A stretch of DNA of 64,000 nt from Combretum micranthum. Lineage: Eukaryota > Streptophyta > Magnoliopsida > Myrtales > Combretaceae. The position numbers and the translations under genes are program-made. The stretch is taken from assembly GCA_024138025.1 (NCBI GenBank), contig JAMXBD010000058.1:124001-188000 (forward strand), in the 5' to 3' direction. The notes beneath the pieces were generated by a model. The model searched no databases. It was not told the origin of the DNA and saw nothing but the letters and a program-made list of their open reading frames with translations. Of the stretch, positions 10,994 through 23,699 are shown piece by piece; position 1 is the first letter of the stretch, and each line of letters starts with the position of its first letter.

Positions 10994-13900
10994 TGTAAAC
11001 CCCTGTTTTCTAAGCCCTAAACCTTAAGCCGGAAAGTCTACTGGAGACCTTAAGTCAACCGATCTTGAGTAAAACCCTACAGTTTAGATCCTGCAAACCT
11101 GAGTTCGTAAATCGAGGAGTCGAAAAATAATTAAAGTGTTTAGAATAGTCCATAATAATATTTGAATTATTAAAAATATCAGATTGGTTCATTTTCGGCT
11201 TATTTCGAACCCGTTTGGATACTGCTTTGGAAAGCGTGTCCCGGGGCTCGAAAAATTAAAAATATATCTTTAATATTTTTAGACTCGTATTTTTATAAGG
11301 ATTTCAAAAATATCAAGTTTATAATTTTTCGGATTCTAAAAATATCAGTTATAGCTCATATAAGCTTATTTTACTCTTACCGGTAACTTAATTGTTAAAT
11401 TTCTAAAAATAATTTAATTGATTATTTTATTTAAATCATAAAAATTCTGCCACTTAAATAAAAATATTTTTCTTAATTTATTTTATATATTTTCTTATTC
11501 AAAAAGCCACTTTATCAACCCATATCTCAAGTACACATACATTATCATTACTACACATTATTATGTTTTCTTTTGCTTTTTCTTACACTCCTCTTCCCCA
11601 AAATTGCAGCTGCCCATTCCCCATAAATTAGCCACTTTTCATTATTTTTATTTATTTATTTGATATTTTAAAAGTCTCTTTTAGTTAGAATTGGAAGCTA
11701 CAAGTTACACTTTCAAAATTACAATTTCAATTCAACTAAACCACCTCCTATACTACATGTAGATTCACGCCAGCCCCCCCTCCCTTGCAGCTGACTTGGT
11801 TTTATTTTTTTTTCATTTATTTAACACACTTTTTCTCTATTTAAGCATCTCATTCCCTCCCTCTTTCATCTTTACAAACCCTATATTTTTCCTCTCTCTT
11901 TTTCCCTCTCTTTTCTCTTCTTCTTGGCTTGTCTTCTCCACAAACAAGCTGCCACCATTTTTATTTCTTGCTCCCACATATTTTTCTTGCAAGTATTTGA
12001 GGTAATCTTTCCCTTTTTTCTCTTATAAGATGATCTAGGATGATATCATGGATGTTTCATGCATCAAAGGACATTCCACAAGCTTGAAAAGCTATGGATG
12101 ATGATGCCAAGAATTGAAATACTCCTCTAGATGATGATCTCTTTTGTTCTTAGTATTTTTGTTATATGGAAGGCTTGTTTATCTTCTTGTTTATGTGATA
12201 ACTTGTAGATCTAGAGTTTTACCAAGCTTTAGTTATGTTTATGTGTAGATCTAGAAGTTTAAGGCCTATTACTAAGTTTTTCTTATGTTTTCATGGTTGT
12301 ATTTTAAGTAGATCTTAGATGCAAGTTGGAATGAAAAAGTGAAATTCGTAACTTGTCAAGGCATCATGTTAAAAACCCCCTTCCAAGCCTTAAAATGGAA
12401 GTTTTTGTTAAGAAAATGAAGGTTTGATGGATGTATATCATCAAGACTTCATCTTACAAGAATCAAAGTTGATTTTCAAAGTTTATTTTCAAAAACAAAA
12501 ATGCATTTTCGGATCAAGACAAGGACCTAAAATAAAAACATGTTTTCCAACTCAAAAATGAAGATTTTATTCAAGAAATGAAGGGTTCATGAGATATAAT
12601 ATGTAATGGGTTGTTTTTCATGAGTTTTGATGAATTTTCTTAAGAGATATGTCCAAAATAAATTTATGAAAATTCGGATCTAGACCAAGACCCATTTTTG
12701 GAACCCATCATTCAACTTTAAAATGAAGATTTAGACAAAAATATAAGGGGCTCTTGGTATAGATATCTTAAGGAATGAATTTTCATAAGTTTAAATGAGT
12801 TTTCCTAAAAGGTATAGCTTAAATCAAGTGTTTTGTAAAAGACAAAATTTAGTTCTTGTATTCATTGTAAACTTCAAAGAGGAAATTCGTAATTATGGGG
12901 AGACCAATTTTTAAAACCTTCTTTTAGATCTCAAAACAAGTATTTTATATGGAAAATGGAATGCTTTGATGATATATAATATAGGAAAATTATTTTCATT
13001 GAACTAAGTAAGTTTTAGTAAAGGAATTACTCAAAACAAGACAATGAGTTTCAACTTGTAAATTTCGGTTTTATGAAAATGGATCCTTAGAAGTTTCATT
13101 TGAACTTTATGTTTGGTATTAGATAAGTGTGTAATCTCTTAATTTTGTTTTGAGAATCTCCTTGCAAGTTTAGGACTAAAATAAGTTGGTCTAAGTAGTT
13201 AAATAGAGTAGATATAGCAAATTTTTCACAAAGGCTCAAATCTTGGAATTTTCGCAACCCTACTGTACAGTATTTTCCGACCCTAAATGACCTTAAATGT
13301 TTGAATTAACTTTAGAAATAGATAGCTCTTTCGAAGTAGGTATAAATCGGTATATTATAAGCTAAATTCCGAGTTAAAATGAGTTAGATATGACCTTTTT
13401 AAGTTAAGGATTCAACCTAGGCGGAAATTGACGAATTAGTAAATAAAATTGTTAAGTTTAATATAACTTCATAAGAGATACTCATTGAGGGTATTCTTGT
13501 ACTTAGGTGAATTGGAGGACGGGTTACCACTTCCCGAGGACTATTACGACTAGTGGATTTTCACTACATGGACAAGTGAGTTCATTTCTCAATTAATTAT
13601 GCTCTTGGATGTGCTTGTAGTAGTAGTGGCATTAGACTTAGGAAAAGATAAAATTGTATTGAATGGTGATCTAAACTTGCATGAATGAACGATAAGTATA
13701 TCGAGGCAAGCTTTGTTGCAATAATCTTGTATGAGCTAGTATAGATTTGGAATGTCTGAAATTTGTATGGTCACTTTTAAATTATCTAATTAATATACCA
13801 TGATTATATGAATAAATTGTACATGCATATCACGTAGTGAGTCATATATCATTGTCGAGTATGCCTTTGGTGGGACAAAGGTGTATTTGGGAGGCAGCGG

Positions 13901-14711
13901 GTCTTTAATGAAGGGGACTAGGGTTGCATGACTTATGGACCACCCCATTCAAATAATGAAACTATGGTTGCATGACTTATGGACCAACATTAAAAATTGT
14001 GGTTGCATGTCTTATGGACCACCCCACTTAAGATTGGGACTATGGTTGCATGTCTTATGGACCAACTTTGGAATGTAGTTGCATGACTTATGAACTACCC
14101 CAAACCCCGAATGGAGGGCGTAAATTCATTCACTTATGACTACCGGAAAGTCATATGCTTGCTTGCTCATTTGCTTGTGCATTCATATGGTTGCTTAATT
14201 ATAACTTGCTTGTATAGATATTTTAGCTTGATCGAGTATGTTACTTGGAAAATGAATCTCACTAAGCAATTAGCTTATACCCAATATTTTTGTTGCAGTG
14301 TTCCTATTTTTGGATGTTCCGAGAGGACACTTTGTGCAGGTTTACTACATTGGATTAAAGAGCTTTTGAGGAAGTCGGGACCTAGTATAGGCATGGACTT
14401 CTAGGAAAATCTCTTTAATGTAATTTCTGATATGTGTAATTGGAGCTAAACGATGTAGACTCCTATTATTTTGGCGGGGGTATGCCCCCTTGGCTTTTGT
14501 AAAGTTTAACTATTTATCTTGTTGTGATTTATATTCTTAATGCTATGTATGCTTTCTTAAGACTACTCGAATCAAAGTGTGATCCTAAAAGTTGTGTGAG
14601 TACACCTTACACACGATATGTAAACTCATGGGATGACTAAGGTTGTCATACTTGAGTTTAAGTATAGGTGTGGTGGACTGTCGCGTTTAGGGTATCCTTT
14701 GGGGCGTGACA
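10994..14711 (+). mobile_element. Solo LTR, family A (3718 bp), TSD GTCTA
   Basis: Starts TGTAAACCCCTG and ends GGGGCGTGACA. GTCTA flanks both ends (10989-10993 and 14712-14716), and LTR B continues cleanly after it. It contains one ACCGGTAA motif (~11377), a CT-rich tract (11780-11980), five ~165-bp monomers (cores ~12342, 12505, 12669, 12883, 13060), the conserved block at ~13325-13410, and a distinctive 33-44-bp minisatellite at 13922-14100. No internal domain is present. The 104-codon ORF at 14090-14404 lies in U5 and is not shared as a frame by other copies. Confidence 0.9.
13922..14100 (+). repeat. Dimeric minisatellite GGTTGCATGACTTATGGACC
   Basis: Units start at 13922, 13966, 14001, 14044 and 14077. 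Alternating spacings of 44, 35, 43 and 33 suggest a ~78-bp dimer as the higher-order unit. It occupies the position where other family-A LTRs carry the CCATAAAACGAA minisatellite. Confidence 0.85.
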
Positions 14712-15130
14712 GTCTATGAGGATGGGGATGGCGTTAGCGGTCTTGACTACCCTACTGATGATTAGTTGTATTGTCATAGATGACATAGGATGGATCAAAG
14801 AAGGCTTTTTTATGTCTAGTTGTCATTCAGTGTTAGATTCATGTTTTCTTCATTGAACTTTTCAGTTGTAGTTGTATTTTTATATGTGATAATAGTTTTA
14901 GGGTATGGTTCGACTTGTTGACCTGCAGTTATGTCAACAATGTCTAGTTTTCTGATTATGGTGATTATATTCTTATCAGATGGTTTATTTATGAGGACCA
15001 CATGTCTTCTTTTATACCTTGTGAGTTATACAGGTGTTATTCATGTTATTTGTGGAAATTAAAGCCTTAGCATGTCCTATTAAGAGAGGACACGTGGCGG
15101 GTTGTAATGATAACAGGTTAGAGCATTACA
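14712..15130 (+). mobile_element. Solo LTR, family B, piece 2
   Basis: Continues LTR B after the repeated GTCTA and ends GAGCATTACA at 15130, followed by CTTGC, the imperfect partner of CTTAC at 9229-9233. No gene is evident. Confidence 0.72.
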
Positions 15131-16569
15131 CTTGCTTTGGATAGTAGAAACTTCATGAACTTTCACAAAATCAATTTTTCAAATTTGGTTTTTGCCACTA
15201 ATCTGAACTGATAAGATCTTTTCAAACCTTAAAGGTTTTCAAAACTTAAATATGATATTAGAATTAGATAGATCTTTCTAAGTAGATAGAAATTGGTATA
15301 TAATTTGCTAAATTCCGAGTTAAAATGATCAAGTTATGGCCGTTTTAAGATGGAATTCCCGCGTAGGACGAGAATTACGAGTTTGATAGTTTGTATGAGA
15401 TAGAGTGGATTAGGTTTGAGTTGAAATACTCATTTGGGTATTTCTTTCCTTAGGTGACTTTGCTTTCGAGGATTCGTTGCCACCCGACTGTTACGATTAA
15501 AAGACCGGAACCAATGAACATGTGAGTTTTCCTCTTATTTTGTTACCTTGTTTGTACTTGTAGCTAGTTGCATTAGAATTATAGGAAAAAGATAAAAACC
15601 GATATAAATGGGGATGCGATAGATGATGAGACTTTGATGTATGTATACTAAAGAATACTAAAGCATATCGAAATCATGATTTGATTGGATAACTACATGT
15701 TCACATTGTTTTTGTTTATGTGTATGATATTGGTTGGTCACTCTAAAGAATGTATGAATAATTTGACCTAAGCAAAAATAAATTGGTCATGCATCGCATC
15801 GATCAAGTTGCATTTGATAGCATGCTACTCCTACGCAAGAAGATCGGTATGGTCCGAGGTCACATTTGGAGAATGAGACCCGGTATCAGAGTTCATTCAT
15901 AGGGAACTAAAGTGTACCGAGGATGCATCCCATGTATGAGCTGAGTCGAGTCGAGTCGATTGCTATGAGCCGAAGAGCTTGGAGACTAGTAGTAGGTCGT
16001 GTAGACTTTCAATACCATCCCTAACCCTAGATACGGAGGGCGTAAATCCGTTCTGTTTATGGGTTCCGGTTACCTATACATAATTGTCTGCTTATATGTT
16101 TGTTCATGCATAGCATATGGATGATTTATAACTTGCTTATTATGGTACGAAATTAAGAAAACTCTCACTAAGCTAGTGTAGCTTATACCCCAATAGATGT
16201 TTGAATAAACAAGTTTATGGGAGAATGCTACCTAGGGACCGAGATGGTTGGAGCCGAATATGACTTTGGGATTCCGGCAAGAAGTAAGATACTTGAAGAT
16301 ATTAGTTAGGTTTTGTGAATTGCTTTGTAATAGTTTTATGTAGTGAAATCTTTTGATGAATTGTAATTGAAGTATAGTGAATTGTATTTCCTTTACATTG
16401 TTACTCAAGTTGTATCAATATGAAATGTATCATTCCGATGTGTCTCATCCATGTGTTAGACGTCTTGTACATAGTATGGAAGCCTTCGTCTGACTGAGGC
16501 AGTCATTCCTAAGCTTTAATATTGTGTACGGTAGACTATCACGTTTAGGGTATCCTTTGGGGCGTGACA
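15131..16569 (+). mobile_element. Long family-A LTR (A1), piece 3 (3' end)
   Basis: Resumes A1 after LTR B and matches 31925-33370: the conserved block at about 15270-15360, the ATACGGAGGGCGTAAATCCG region near 16031, and the terminus TTTGGGGCGTGACA at 16569. No primer-binding site or gag follows, so A1 is a solo LTR or truncated element whose left terminus is outside the window. Confidence 0.82.
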
Positions 16570-19500
16570 ACTATCCTTGTTGTTACTTGAGAAAACTTGA
16601 GAAAATGTAGTAAAAATCCATTTTCTAAGTTGTTGATGACAACTCCTTTATTCAGTGACTAATCACATGATAAAAAGTTTAGTTTCAAGTTCTTTTTATT
16701 AAAGAAAAATTCTACTTTAAATATTATTAAGATAATATCATTATGAAGATACATGTATTATGAGCATGTAGTATGTAGATGATGAAAATATAAGATAAGA
16801 AGCAAGTTAATATTAATAAGCAAGATAGCAATAATAAGCAAGATATTATGGTCAAGTAGTGGGAACCTTAGCTTTATCAAGGTAACATAGTCAAGTATTG
16901 AGAGCCTTAGCTTCATCAAGGAACCTGGGACTATGTCCCAAAAAAAGAAAAAGAAAGAAAGAGAAAAAGCAATAATAAGAGTAAATATAATAATAAGCTT
17001 GTTGGTGAGTTAGTGATCATTTAGGCTCTAGAATATATAGATATATATATATATAGATAGTATCATATATACAAAGTTAGCTTAGAAGCATAATAATAAT
17101 AATAAATCATAATAACAAAATAATGAAAATCGGAATTCTTGGCATGCGCGAGAGCAAAGCATGAACATGTTGTTGCTTTTACAACTCATGTGAGTTTTTT
17201 AGAAACAACACCATAGTCATGCTAAATTACATAACATGGAAAAATAAATTGTAGAATATGTAAGAGTATTTACCTATAAATAAAATAAGGAAGTGATAGA
17301 GTGGAGAAGGTTTGGATAGTGTTTATGTGTGTAGGAAATGTGTAGAAAAATTTGGGTAGTAAAGAAAAAAAAGAGGGATTTTGGAAGAGAGTGTTTGTGG
17401 AGAGAATTTGGGAGAGTTTTAGTAAGGTGAATGAGTGTGTGAAAGAATTGGAGGGAGATGGGGTATTTATAAAATTTTTGGAGTGAAAGATGTGTGAATT
17501 AAATAAATTGAAAAAGAAAAATAAATGTGTGTGTGTATGGCAGAGAGAGGGCCAACTTGATGCTTGGAGAGGAGAGAGAGAGTGATTTTGATTTGTTTTA
17601 TATTTTTGTTAATTGTAAGTAATAAGATGTAAGGTTTGATGTGAATGAAGATCTATGAGAAAAGTAAAAAGTAGAAATAGGTATGGTAGAGTGTAGGAAT
17701 AGGTGTAGAAAAGTAAGATAGGTGAATAATAATGAATAGTATAGAATAGTACTATAAATAGTAGATAAGACAAATTAATACCGGTAGTAATGAAAATACA
17801 CGTAATTAAGCTATTTATGATATTTTTAGATATCGAAAAATTATAAAATTGATAATTTTGAAATCTTTGTATTTTTACAAGTTTATTGGTATTATCGGAA
17901 TATTTTTGCCATCGAGGGTACCAGGGTACTGTTTTGGAAAACTGATCCTATTCAGATCTGAAAGACACAAAAAATTATTGAATCTAATATTTTTATGCAT
18001 TTCTATATCATTACGAACTATTATCCACTATTATCTCAATTTCACTTTTTTCAGGATTAGGAACACTTGATTGCCGGATCTAATCTATTAGGGTTTGATG
18101 TGTATTTGTTGACCTTAGGTTTTCCGGTTGACTCTCAGTTTAGGATTTGAACATAACTGTAGCATAAAATCTAAGGGATTACAAGTAGTATAACAAAAGT
18201 ATAGATAGATGAATAGTACTGAACAGTAAAAAGTAAAACCAAGTGATAAATTAATTACCGATATAGATAAAATACACGTATTATAGCTATAACTAACGTT
18301 TTTAATAATCGAAATTTTTTTAACTGATATTTTTATGAAATAAATCATTAAATGATATTTGAAAGGCGAATTGATATATTTTATCATTAATTGTTATTAA
18401 GTTTTGTTATCTCGGTTTGTATACTAATGATCGGGTGCGAAAACCATTTGGTCGACGGAATTTGATTGAGAATCTATATACCATATTATAGAAAATAATT
18501 TTTATTATTTTATTGCTAAATATTTATTAAATTATATTGTCTTGATTTACGTGTTCATGATAGGATACGGAAAATAATCCCGTAAAGGCTTGATACAAGC
18601 AAAGTTTCGTCGAATCTGATCATTTTAAGACTTATAATATATATTTGATTCATAATTCGTGCTTATCTTATTTTTCTAAATTTATAACATATTTTAGGGT
18701 CTCAAAAGCTATCTAATTCATTCTGAGGCTTCTAGTGTTTAAGGTTGACTTGGTTTAACTTTAGGAGTCTATTCCATTTTTAATTCTAAGGTTTTACATA
18801 TAAGATTACCATAAAATTTTAGGGCTTTATAATCAGGGAATTATTTCTTATTATTTTATTAATAGATATTATTTGGATGTATTGCCTCAATTTATGTGTT
18901 AAATATCAAATAGTCGAACTATCCAACGCAGGGTTTTTGGATTAATTAAGCTTGTGGATTGTTTTGTTGTTTATATGTTTTTGCTAAACAATTTACTTTT
19001 AGAGTTTCAGGCTTTATTTAATTCATTTGATATCTTAAGGTTATTGAATCTTTATTTGTTCTCATTTATGGTTTTTAGAGTTTCGATATTTTTTGGGAAT
19101 CTAAGTTTAATTTAATTTATATAATATTATAGGGTTATAAGATTTACTTGATTCAATCTACGGTTTCTGAGATTTTGGTCTGATCTAATATGGTTTTTTG
19201 TTGTAATGCAAAGTTTAGGGTTTACGATGTGTTTTATTTTATTAAAATTCTAATTAATCTTCTGATATGATTTTGGCTTATATTATTTAATTAATATCAT
19301 ACTGTTTTCTTTGATTTGTGTTTTTACTTACTTATTATAATTATTTTTGATGTAGTATTTGTCGTATCAAATGATTCATCAGATATATAGTTTAAGCTAA
19401 TAATTATAAGCTTTCTTAGGTAATTAGCCCTAGGGTCTTATTGTGTTATAGGTTATATTAATATGATGATTACGTATATATTATTACTATAATTGTTAAA

Positions 19501-20545
19501 TCACATTACTTCTTATTGCAATAGTTCACTAATATTACAATATTGGTTATTTATAATTCATATAGCATTGTTACAAGTTGATAAGTTATCAAGATTAATA
19601 TAATATTAGTAATATAATAATTAGGGCCTTAATATTGTTAACCTATTAAAATTGTCTTAATATGTGGATAAACTATGGTATTATTATTTATCATATGATA
19701 AAATAATCTCGTTTATTTTGTTACTACAATATATTTTGTTAGTTACAATATACTTTTGATATTACTAATACTACTACTATAACTTGTAATAATAGTTTGT
19801 CATATATTTATTATGTATCATGTGCTCAAGATAACGACATGATTAAGTTAGTAATGTAGAATATTTTATGTGTATCAGTTTTAGAGCTTTTGTATTTTAT
19901 TACAATTACTTGTTTTATATTTTCGTATGTAATAAATCATTCACATGATTTAAGTGACTTCTAAGGGATTTTACTTACTAAAGAAGGTAGTGTTATTAGC
20001 TTCTTTAAGAGATTTATTTTTAAGAGGTCACTTCTTTTATGAATAGTTTCTTTAAGGGGTTACGATAATCTTTAATTATAAGTTCATAAGAAAATATTTC
20101 TTTACGATTGTTTTGGAATTTACTCTTTAGACATTATTTGATTCTACGTGTTTGATGAATCTAGAGATATATTTATTTTATTTGTTGAAGTTAAAGTTTT
20201 ACTTGATGATTTATTGTGCTATTTTTATTTGAGAATTTTCATGGCATATTTACTGTTTTTTGAATTATTTTTAAAAATTGATTAGTAGTTCTTTTAAATT
20301 TAATAGAGTCTTAATAATTACTTTGTTGATTTACTATTTCTCATTGACTACAAAAACTTAAGGAAATTTTGTTAATGACAATTTGAATTTCTTAAACTAC
20401 AATTAAACCATTCATATTATAATTATTCTTAAATCGCAAAATATCGTGAGTGATTTTTGTGACTTTTCTCAATCTTTCTTTAAGATTTTGATATCATATT
20501 TTGCCAACTATCAAAGTTAGGTTATGCAAAATTAGGGGGTTTACA
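16570..20545 (-). mobile_element. Diverged minus-strand LTR-derived AT-rich region
   Basis: The right end GGGGGTTTACA (20545) looks like a family-A-type LTR start on the minus strand. Motifs shared with family-A U3 occur twice in the same orientation: ACCGGTAGTAATGAAAATAC near 17780 and a decayed copy near 18257, each followed by a TATCGAAAAATTATAAAATT-like stretch. The remainder (about 18400-20530) is very AT-rich with no domain, primer site or credible ORF. The opposite terminus is not recognisable. I infer an old LTR remnant; 16570-17700 could include other sequence. Confidence 0.45.
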
Positions 20546-20631
20546 AAGGACGAGAGAGAAAAGACAAGTATTAAAAGGAGCATAAAGTTAGGGTTTTAGT
20601 GTGTCATCAGATTATGATAAATGGCATAATC
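20546..20631. other. Short flank between old LTR remnant and element G1
   Basis: These 86 bases are unclassified and end in TAATC (20627-20631), the left target duplication of G1. Confidence 0.6.
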
Positions 20632-21030
20632 TGATGTAACAATAATGTAGCATCCAAGGATCTTTTACGCATAAGGCAGGTTTAGCCACTTGAGCTAGAG
20701 TTAAGAGGATGAGGGAAGCTTTAGGAGCATTCATTGAGGATACTTGGAAGAAACAAGCCTTATATGGAGAATTCTTGAAGGATTTAAACCAAGACAACGA
20801 TCGAGAGCCTTGTTAATGCTGTACAAGCTTTAGATTGTAACCTACCAGTGTAAGATGCCAACTTTATTTGGGTTTGCAATACAACTTAAGTTAAAGGTTC
20901 ATCTTATACCTCTGGTTAATACGACTTTGGATCAAGGTTTCCATACCCAATATAATTTAGTTTTCCGAAAGGTTGTGCTTCTACATACTAATGTTAGGTT
21001 TCAAGTTTAATATACTTAGTGATCGCATCA
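20632..21030 (+). repeat. G1 5' LTR (399 bp, internally deleted)
   Basis: Starts TGATGTAACA and ends GATCGCATCA. Its first ~240 and last ~150 bases match the 3' LTR, but about 390 bases of the 3' LTR (roughly 26520-26915, holding the TATA region) are missing. The element's own promoter copy is therefore gone. Confidence 0.88.
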
Positions 21031-21034
21031 ATTT

Positions 21035-21046
21035 TGGTATCAGAGC
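21035..21046 (+). other. G1 primer-binding site (initiator Met tRNA)
   Basis: TGGTATCAGAGC, four bases after the 5' LTR, is the canonical plant PBS complementary to the 3' end of initiator Met tRNA. Confidence 0.9.
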
Positions 21047-21696
21047 TTTAAATCTAAATCAGGTTACTTATCTTTTAATTTCTTTTTGTTCTTGTTTGAT
21101 CTTGTTTATCGTTTCATATTCTTCATTCTTTGAATTGATTCTAGGGTTCATATGTATATCTCTAATCTTTGTGTGTTTGTGAGACAAAAAAAATGTATCT
21201 TTTAAGGTTTCTTTTTGTCAAAAGTTGTGATTTTTAGATATAAGGTTTGAAAAAAAAAACAAGAAGGGAAAAAGGAAATTCGTTGAAAAAAAAGTCGTAC
21301 AGAAAAAAAAGGAAAAGGAGAAAAGAATTCGTAAAAAAAAAAAAATTACTAAGTGTGATTTTTGTTCTTGATTCCATTAGTTCTTATCATTCTCTTCTTG
21401 ATCCAAAGTGTTCTTATCTACTATCTATTCTTGATCCAAATTGTTCATATCTATTTGATTGAGTCACAAGTGTTGTTTTGATTAAGATCATTGAGTTCGA
21501 CATAGGACTTAGGGAGAAAAACTATTGAGTGGCAAAAGACAACGAATGGTGAGATTAACATTGAGAAAATCCCTAATTGAGTGAGATACGAGAGTGAGTG
21601 CAATCACTTAGAGAGTAAAACATGTGAGGGAGTGTTGAGAGGATATTATTCTTTTGTTTATTTTATTTTTATTTTTATTTTTAGGTGTCAAGCAAT
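21047..21696 (+). other. G1 leader (untranslated)
   Basis: A gene-free leader with an A-rich stretch at 21248-21345 and a T-rich tract ending TTTTTAG-GTGTC just before the gag ATG. The tract looks like a 3' splice site, though splicing cannot be shown here. The 71-codon ORF at 21247-21462 is low-complexity Lys/Arg and not supported as a gene. Confidence 0.6.
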
Positions 21697-22990
21697 ATGA
21701 GTTCCAAATCAAATTCTTAAGAATGAGCATATATTGATTCTAACTTGCTCATGGAATCGATGATGAAATCTTTTGAGCGACTAGTCCAAGCTAATGAACA
21801 TTCTAATGAGAGGTGGCAGAGGTTAGAAGATAGAATGGCTTAAATGGAGCGAAGGTAGCAACAACCATAGCCTAGACGACAAAATTGGCAAGATGGGAGG
21901 AAGATATAGGAAGAAGACATGTGGCTGATTTGGGTGATAAAGGTACTGAGCTGGGTGATTTTGATGAGAGAGCCAAGATGCAAGGTAGGAGATAGGGGAG
22001 ATAAAGGGATGATAGGGTAGATCGGAATTTGGGCAGTATCAAGATGAAGATCCATCCATTCTAAGGTAAAAACGATCTTAATACTTACCTTAAATGGGAA
22101 AGAAAGGTGGAGTTAGTGTTTGATTGTTATCATTACTCTAAAGAGAAAAAGGTTAAGCTTGTTGCAGTAGAGTTCACAAATTATGCGCTTATTTAGTGGG
22201 ATCAGATGATTATGAGCAGGCGTCAGAATCATGAGAGGCTAGTTGAAACATGGGATGAGATGAAGGCCATCATGAGGAAAACATTTGTCTCTAACCACTA
22301 TTATAGGGATTTATATAATTGGACGTAAAGCCTTACTCAGGGATCTAAGATTGTGGAGAACTATCATAAGAAAATGGAGATAGCTATGATTCAAGCCAAT
22401 GTAAAGGAAGATAGAGAAGCAACAATGGCTAGGTTTCTATGTGGCTTAAATTAGGATATAGCTAATGTTGTGGAGTTGCATCATTATGTAGAGTTAGAAG
22501 ACATGGTATGCATGGCCATGAAAGTGGAAAAGCAACTCAAGCGTAAAGGAGTAGCAAGATATAGAACTACATCGAATTGGGATTCTAACCTTTCTTGGAA
22601 ATCAAACTAGAGTAAAAAGGAAGATAAATTCGTATCTAAAGATTTCTATAAGGGAAAGGACAAGGAAGTCATGAAGGAGAAGGATAAGTCCAATTTTCAA
22701 AATAGTAAGAATCAGGATTTCAAGTGTTTCAAGTACTTGGGCCATGGACATATTGCATCTCAATGTCCAAATAAGAGAACCATGGTAATGCGTTATAATG
22801 TGAGGTTGAAACAGAAAGTGAGCATGAAAGTGAGAATTATATGCCTCCATTGGAAGATGATAGTGACATAGAATATGTGGTTCAAGCGAATCATTGGTGA
22901 TCCAATGCACTATGAATGTGCAAATCAATAGGGTGACAATGAGGAGCAGCGGGATAACATTTTCCATACATGTTGTCACATTCATGATAA
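21697..22990 (+). pseudogene. gag: G1 gag (capsid/nucleocapsid), broken
   Basis: Gag would assemble the cytoplasmic particle that packages element RNA. The start chosen is ATG at 21697 (MSSKSNS then a stop). In the shared frame one can read MESMMKSFERLVQANE, then the capsid stretch KNDLNTYLKWERKVELVFD (about 22070-22130), SHYYRDLYN-like (~22300) and [20 protein letters not shown] (~22400-22450) with interspersed stops. A CCHC-type zinc knuckle near 22719-22775 reads CFKYLGHGHIASQC; the second Cys of C-X2-C is Tyr, so zinc binding would be weakened. Stops at 21718, 21727 and several later sites make it non-functional. The chromovirus family assignment is good; exact domain borders are not. Confidence 0.85.
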
Positions 22991-23290
22991 GTTATGTAGC
23001 ATGATTATCGATAGTGATAGTTGTATTGATGTCGCTAGTACCTTGTTAGTTGATAAGACAAAATTGCCTACTATTAAACAACCAAGACCATATAAGCTTC
23101 AATGGTTGAATGAGTGTGGAGAAATGAGGGTGAATAGTCAAGTGTTGATTTCCTTCTCTATAGGGAAATAAAAGGATGAGGTTTTATGTGATGTTATGCC
23201 TATGCATGCTAGCCATATTTTGTAAGGAAGAGCATGGCAATATGATAGAAAGGTTATGCATGATGGTTTTCATAATGCATACTCATTTGT
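22991..23290 (+). pseudogene. pol: G1 aspartic protease region, broken
   Basis: The protease would cleave the Gag-Pol polyprotein. The frame after gag reads IIDSDSCIDVASTLLVDK near 23005-23055. Related elements usually have an Asp-Gly-Gly/Asp-Ser-Gly-type active site at this position; here it is Asp-Ser-Asp-Ser. A stretch like PRPYKLQWLNECGEMRVNSQ follows, then stops near 23170 and 23224. The altered active site and stops indicate loss of function. Confidence 0.7.
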
Positions 23291-23295
23291 CATGA

Positions 23296-23649
23296 ATGGT
23301 AGGAGTGAGAAGCTTATGCCTTTATCTCCAAGGCATATTTATGAAGATCGGAAGCGAATCAAAGAGGCACACGAGCAACAAAAAAAAAGTGAGGTTGAGT
23401 GTAGTAAACGACAATAGTATGAGTAAGAGAGAAGAGAAAAACAAAAGTATGAAAAATAATGAGAGTAATGAAAAACAAGTCTATTTGAGAGATGAAAAGG
23501 AGAAACATGAGCTACTTGGAGAGAGAAAAAAAAGGAATTATGAGTGCAAAGAGAGAAAAGTGAGCATATATGCAAAGGAAAAAGATGTTAATAGTTCTTT
23601 GCATTTAAAACAACCAATGATTATTGACGTACAAGGAGGCTTATTTTAA
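23296..23649 (+). pseudogene. pol: G1 protease-RT linker, Lys/Glu-rich
   Basis: A 117-codon open segment with highly charged sequence (KREEKNKSMKNNES, ERKKRNYECKERK) follows a conserved-looking PLSPRHI-like entry. Chromoviruses of this type carry a charged, poorly conserved linker before RT. No catalytic motif is visible. It begins with a non-Met frame and ends at a stop just before the region that should read into RT, so it is a fragment of the polyprotein, not a separate gene. Confidence 0.65.
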
Positions 23650-23699
23650 TACTAGCAATCTTAAGCAACCTTTTCCTAGTATTTTTTCTCCACTTTTGT

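Noticed and set aside
14090..14404. 104-codon ORF in LTR U5
   Set aside because: It starts in the minisatellite flank and runs through U5. The homologous region of other family-A LTRs does not keep the frame.
17037..17060. Short TA microsatellite
   Set aside because: A real but trivial simple repeat (TAGATATATATATATATA) in AT-rich DNA; no function suggested.
22602..22985. 127-codon minus-strand ORF
   Set aside because: Antisense shadow of the G1 gag zinc-knuckle region, which has clear homology on the plus strand.
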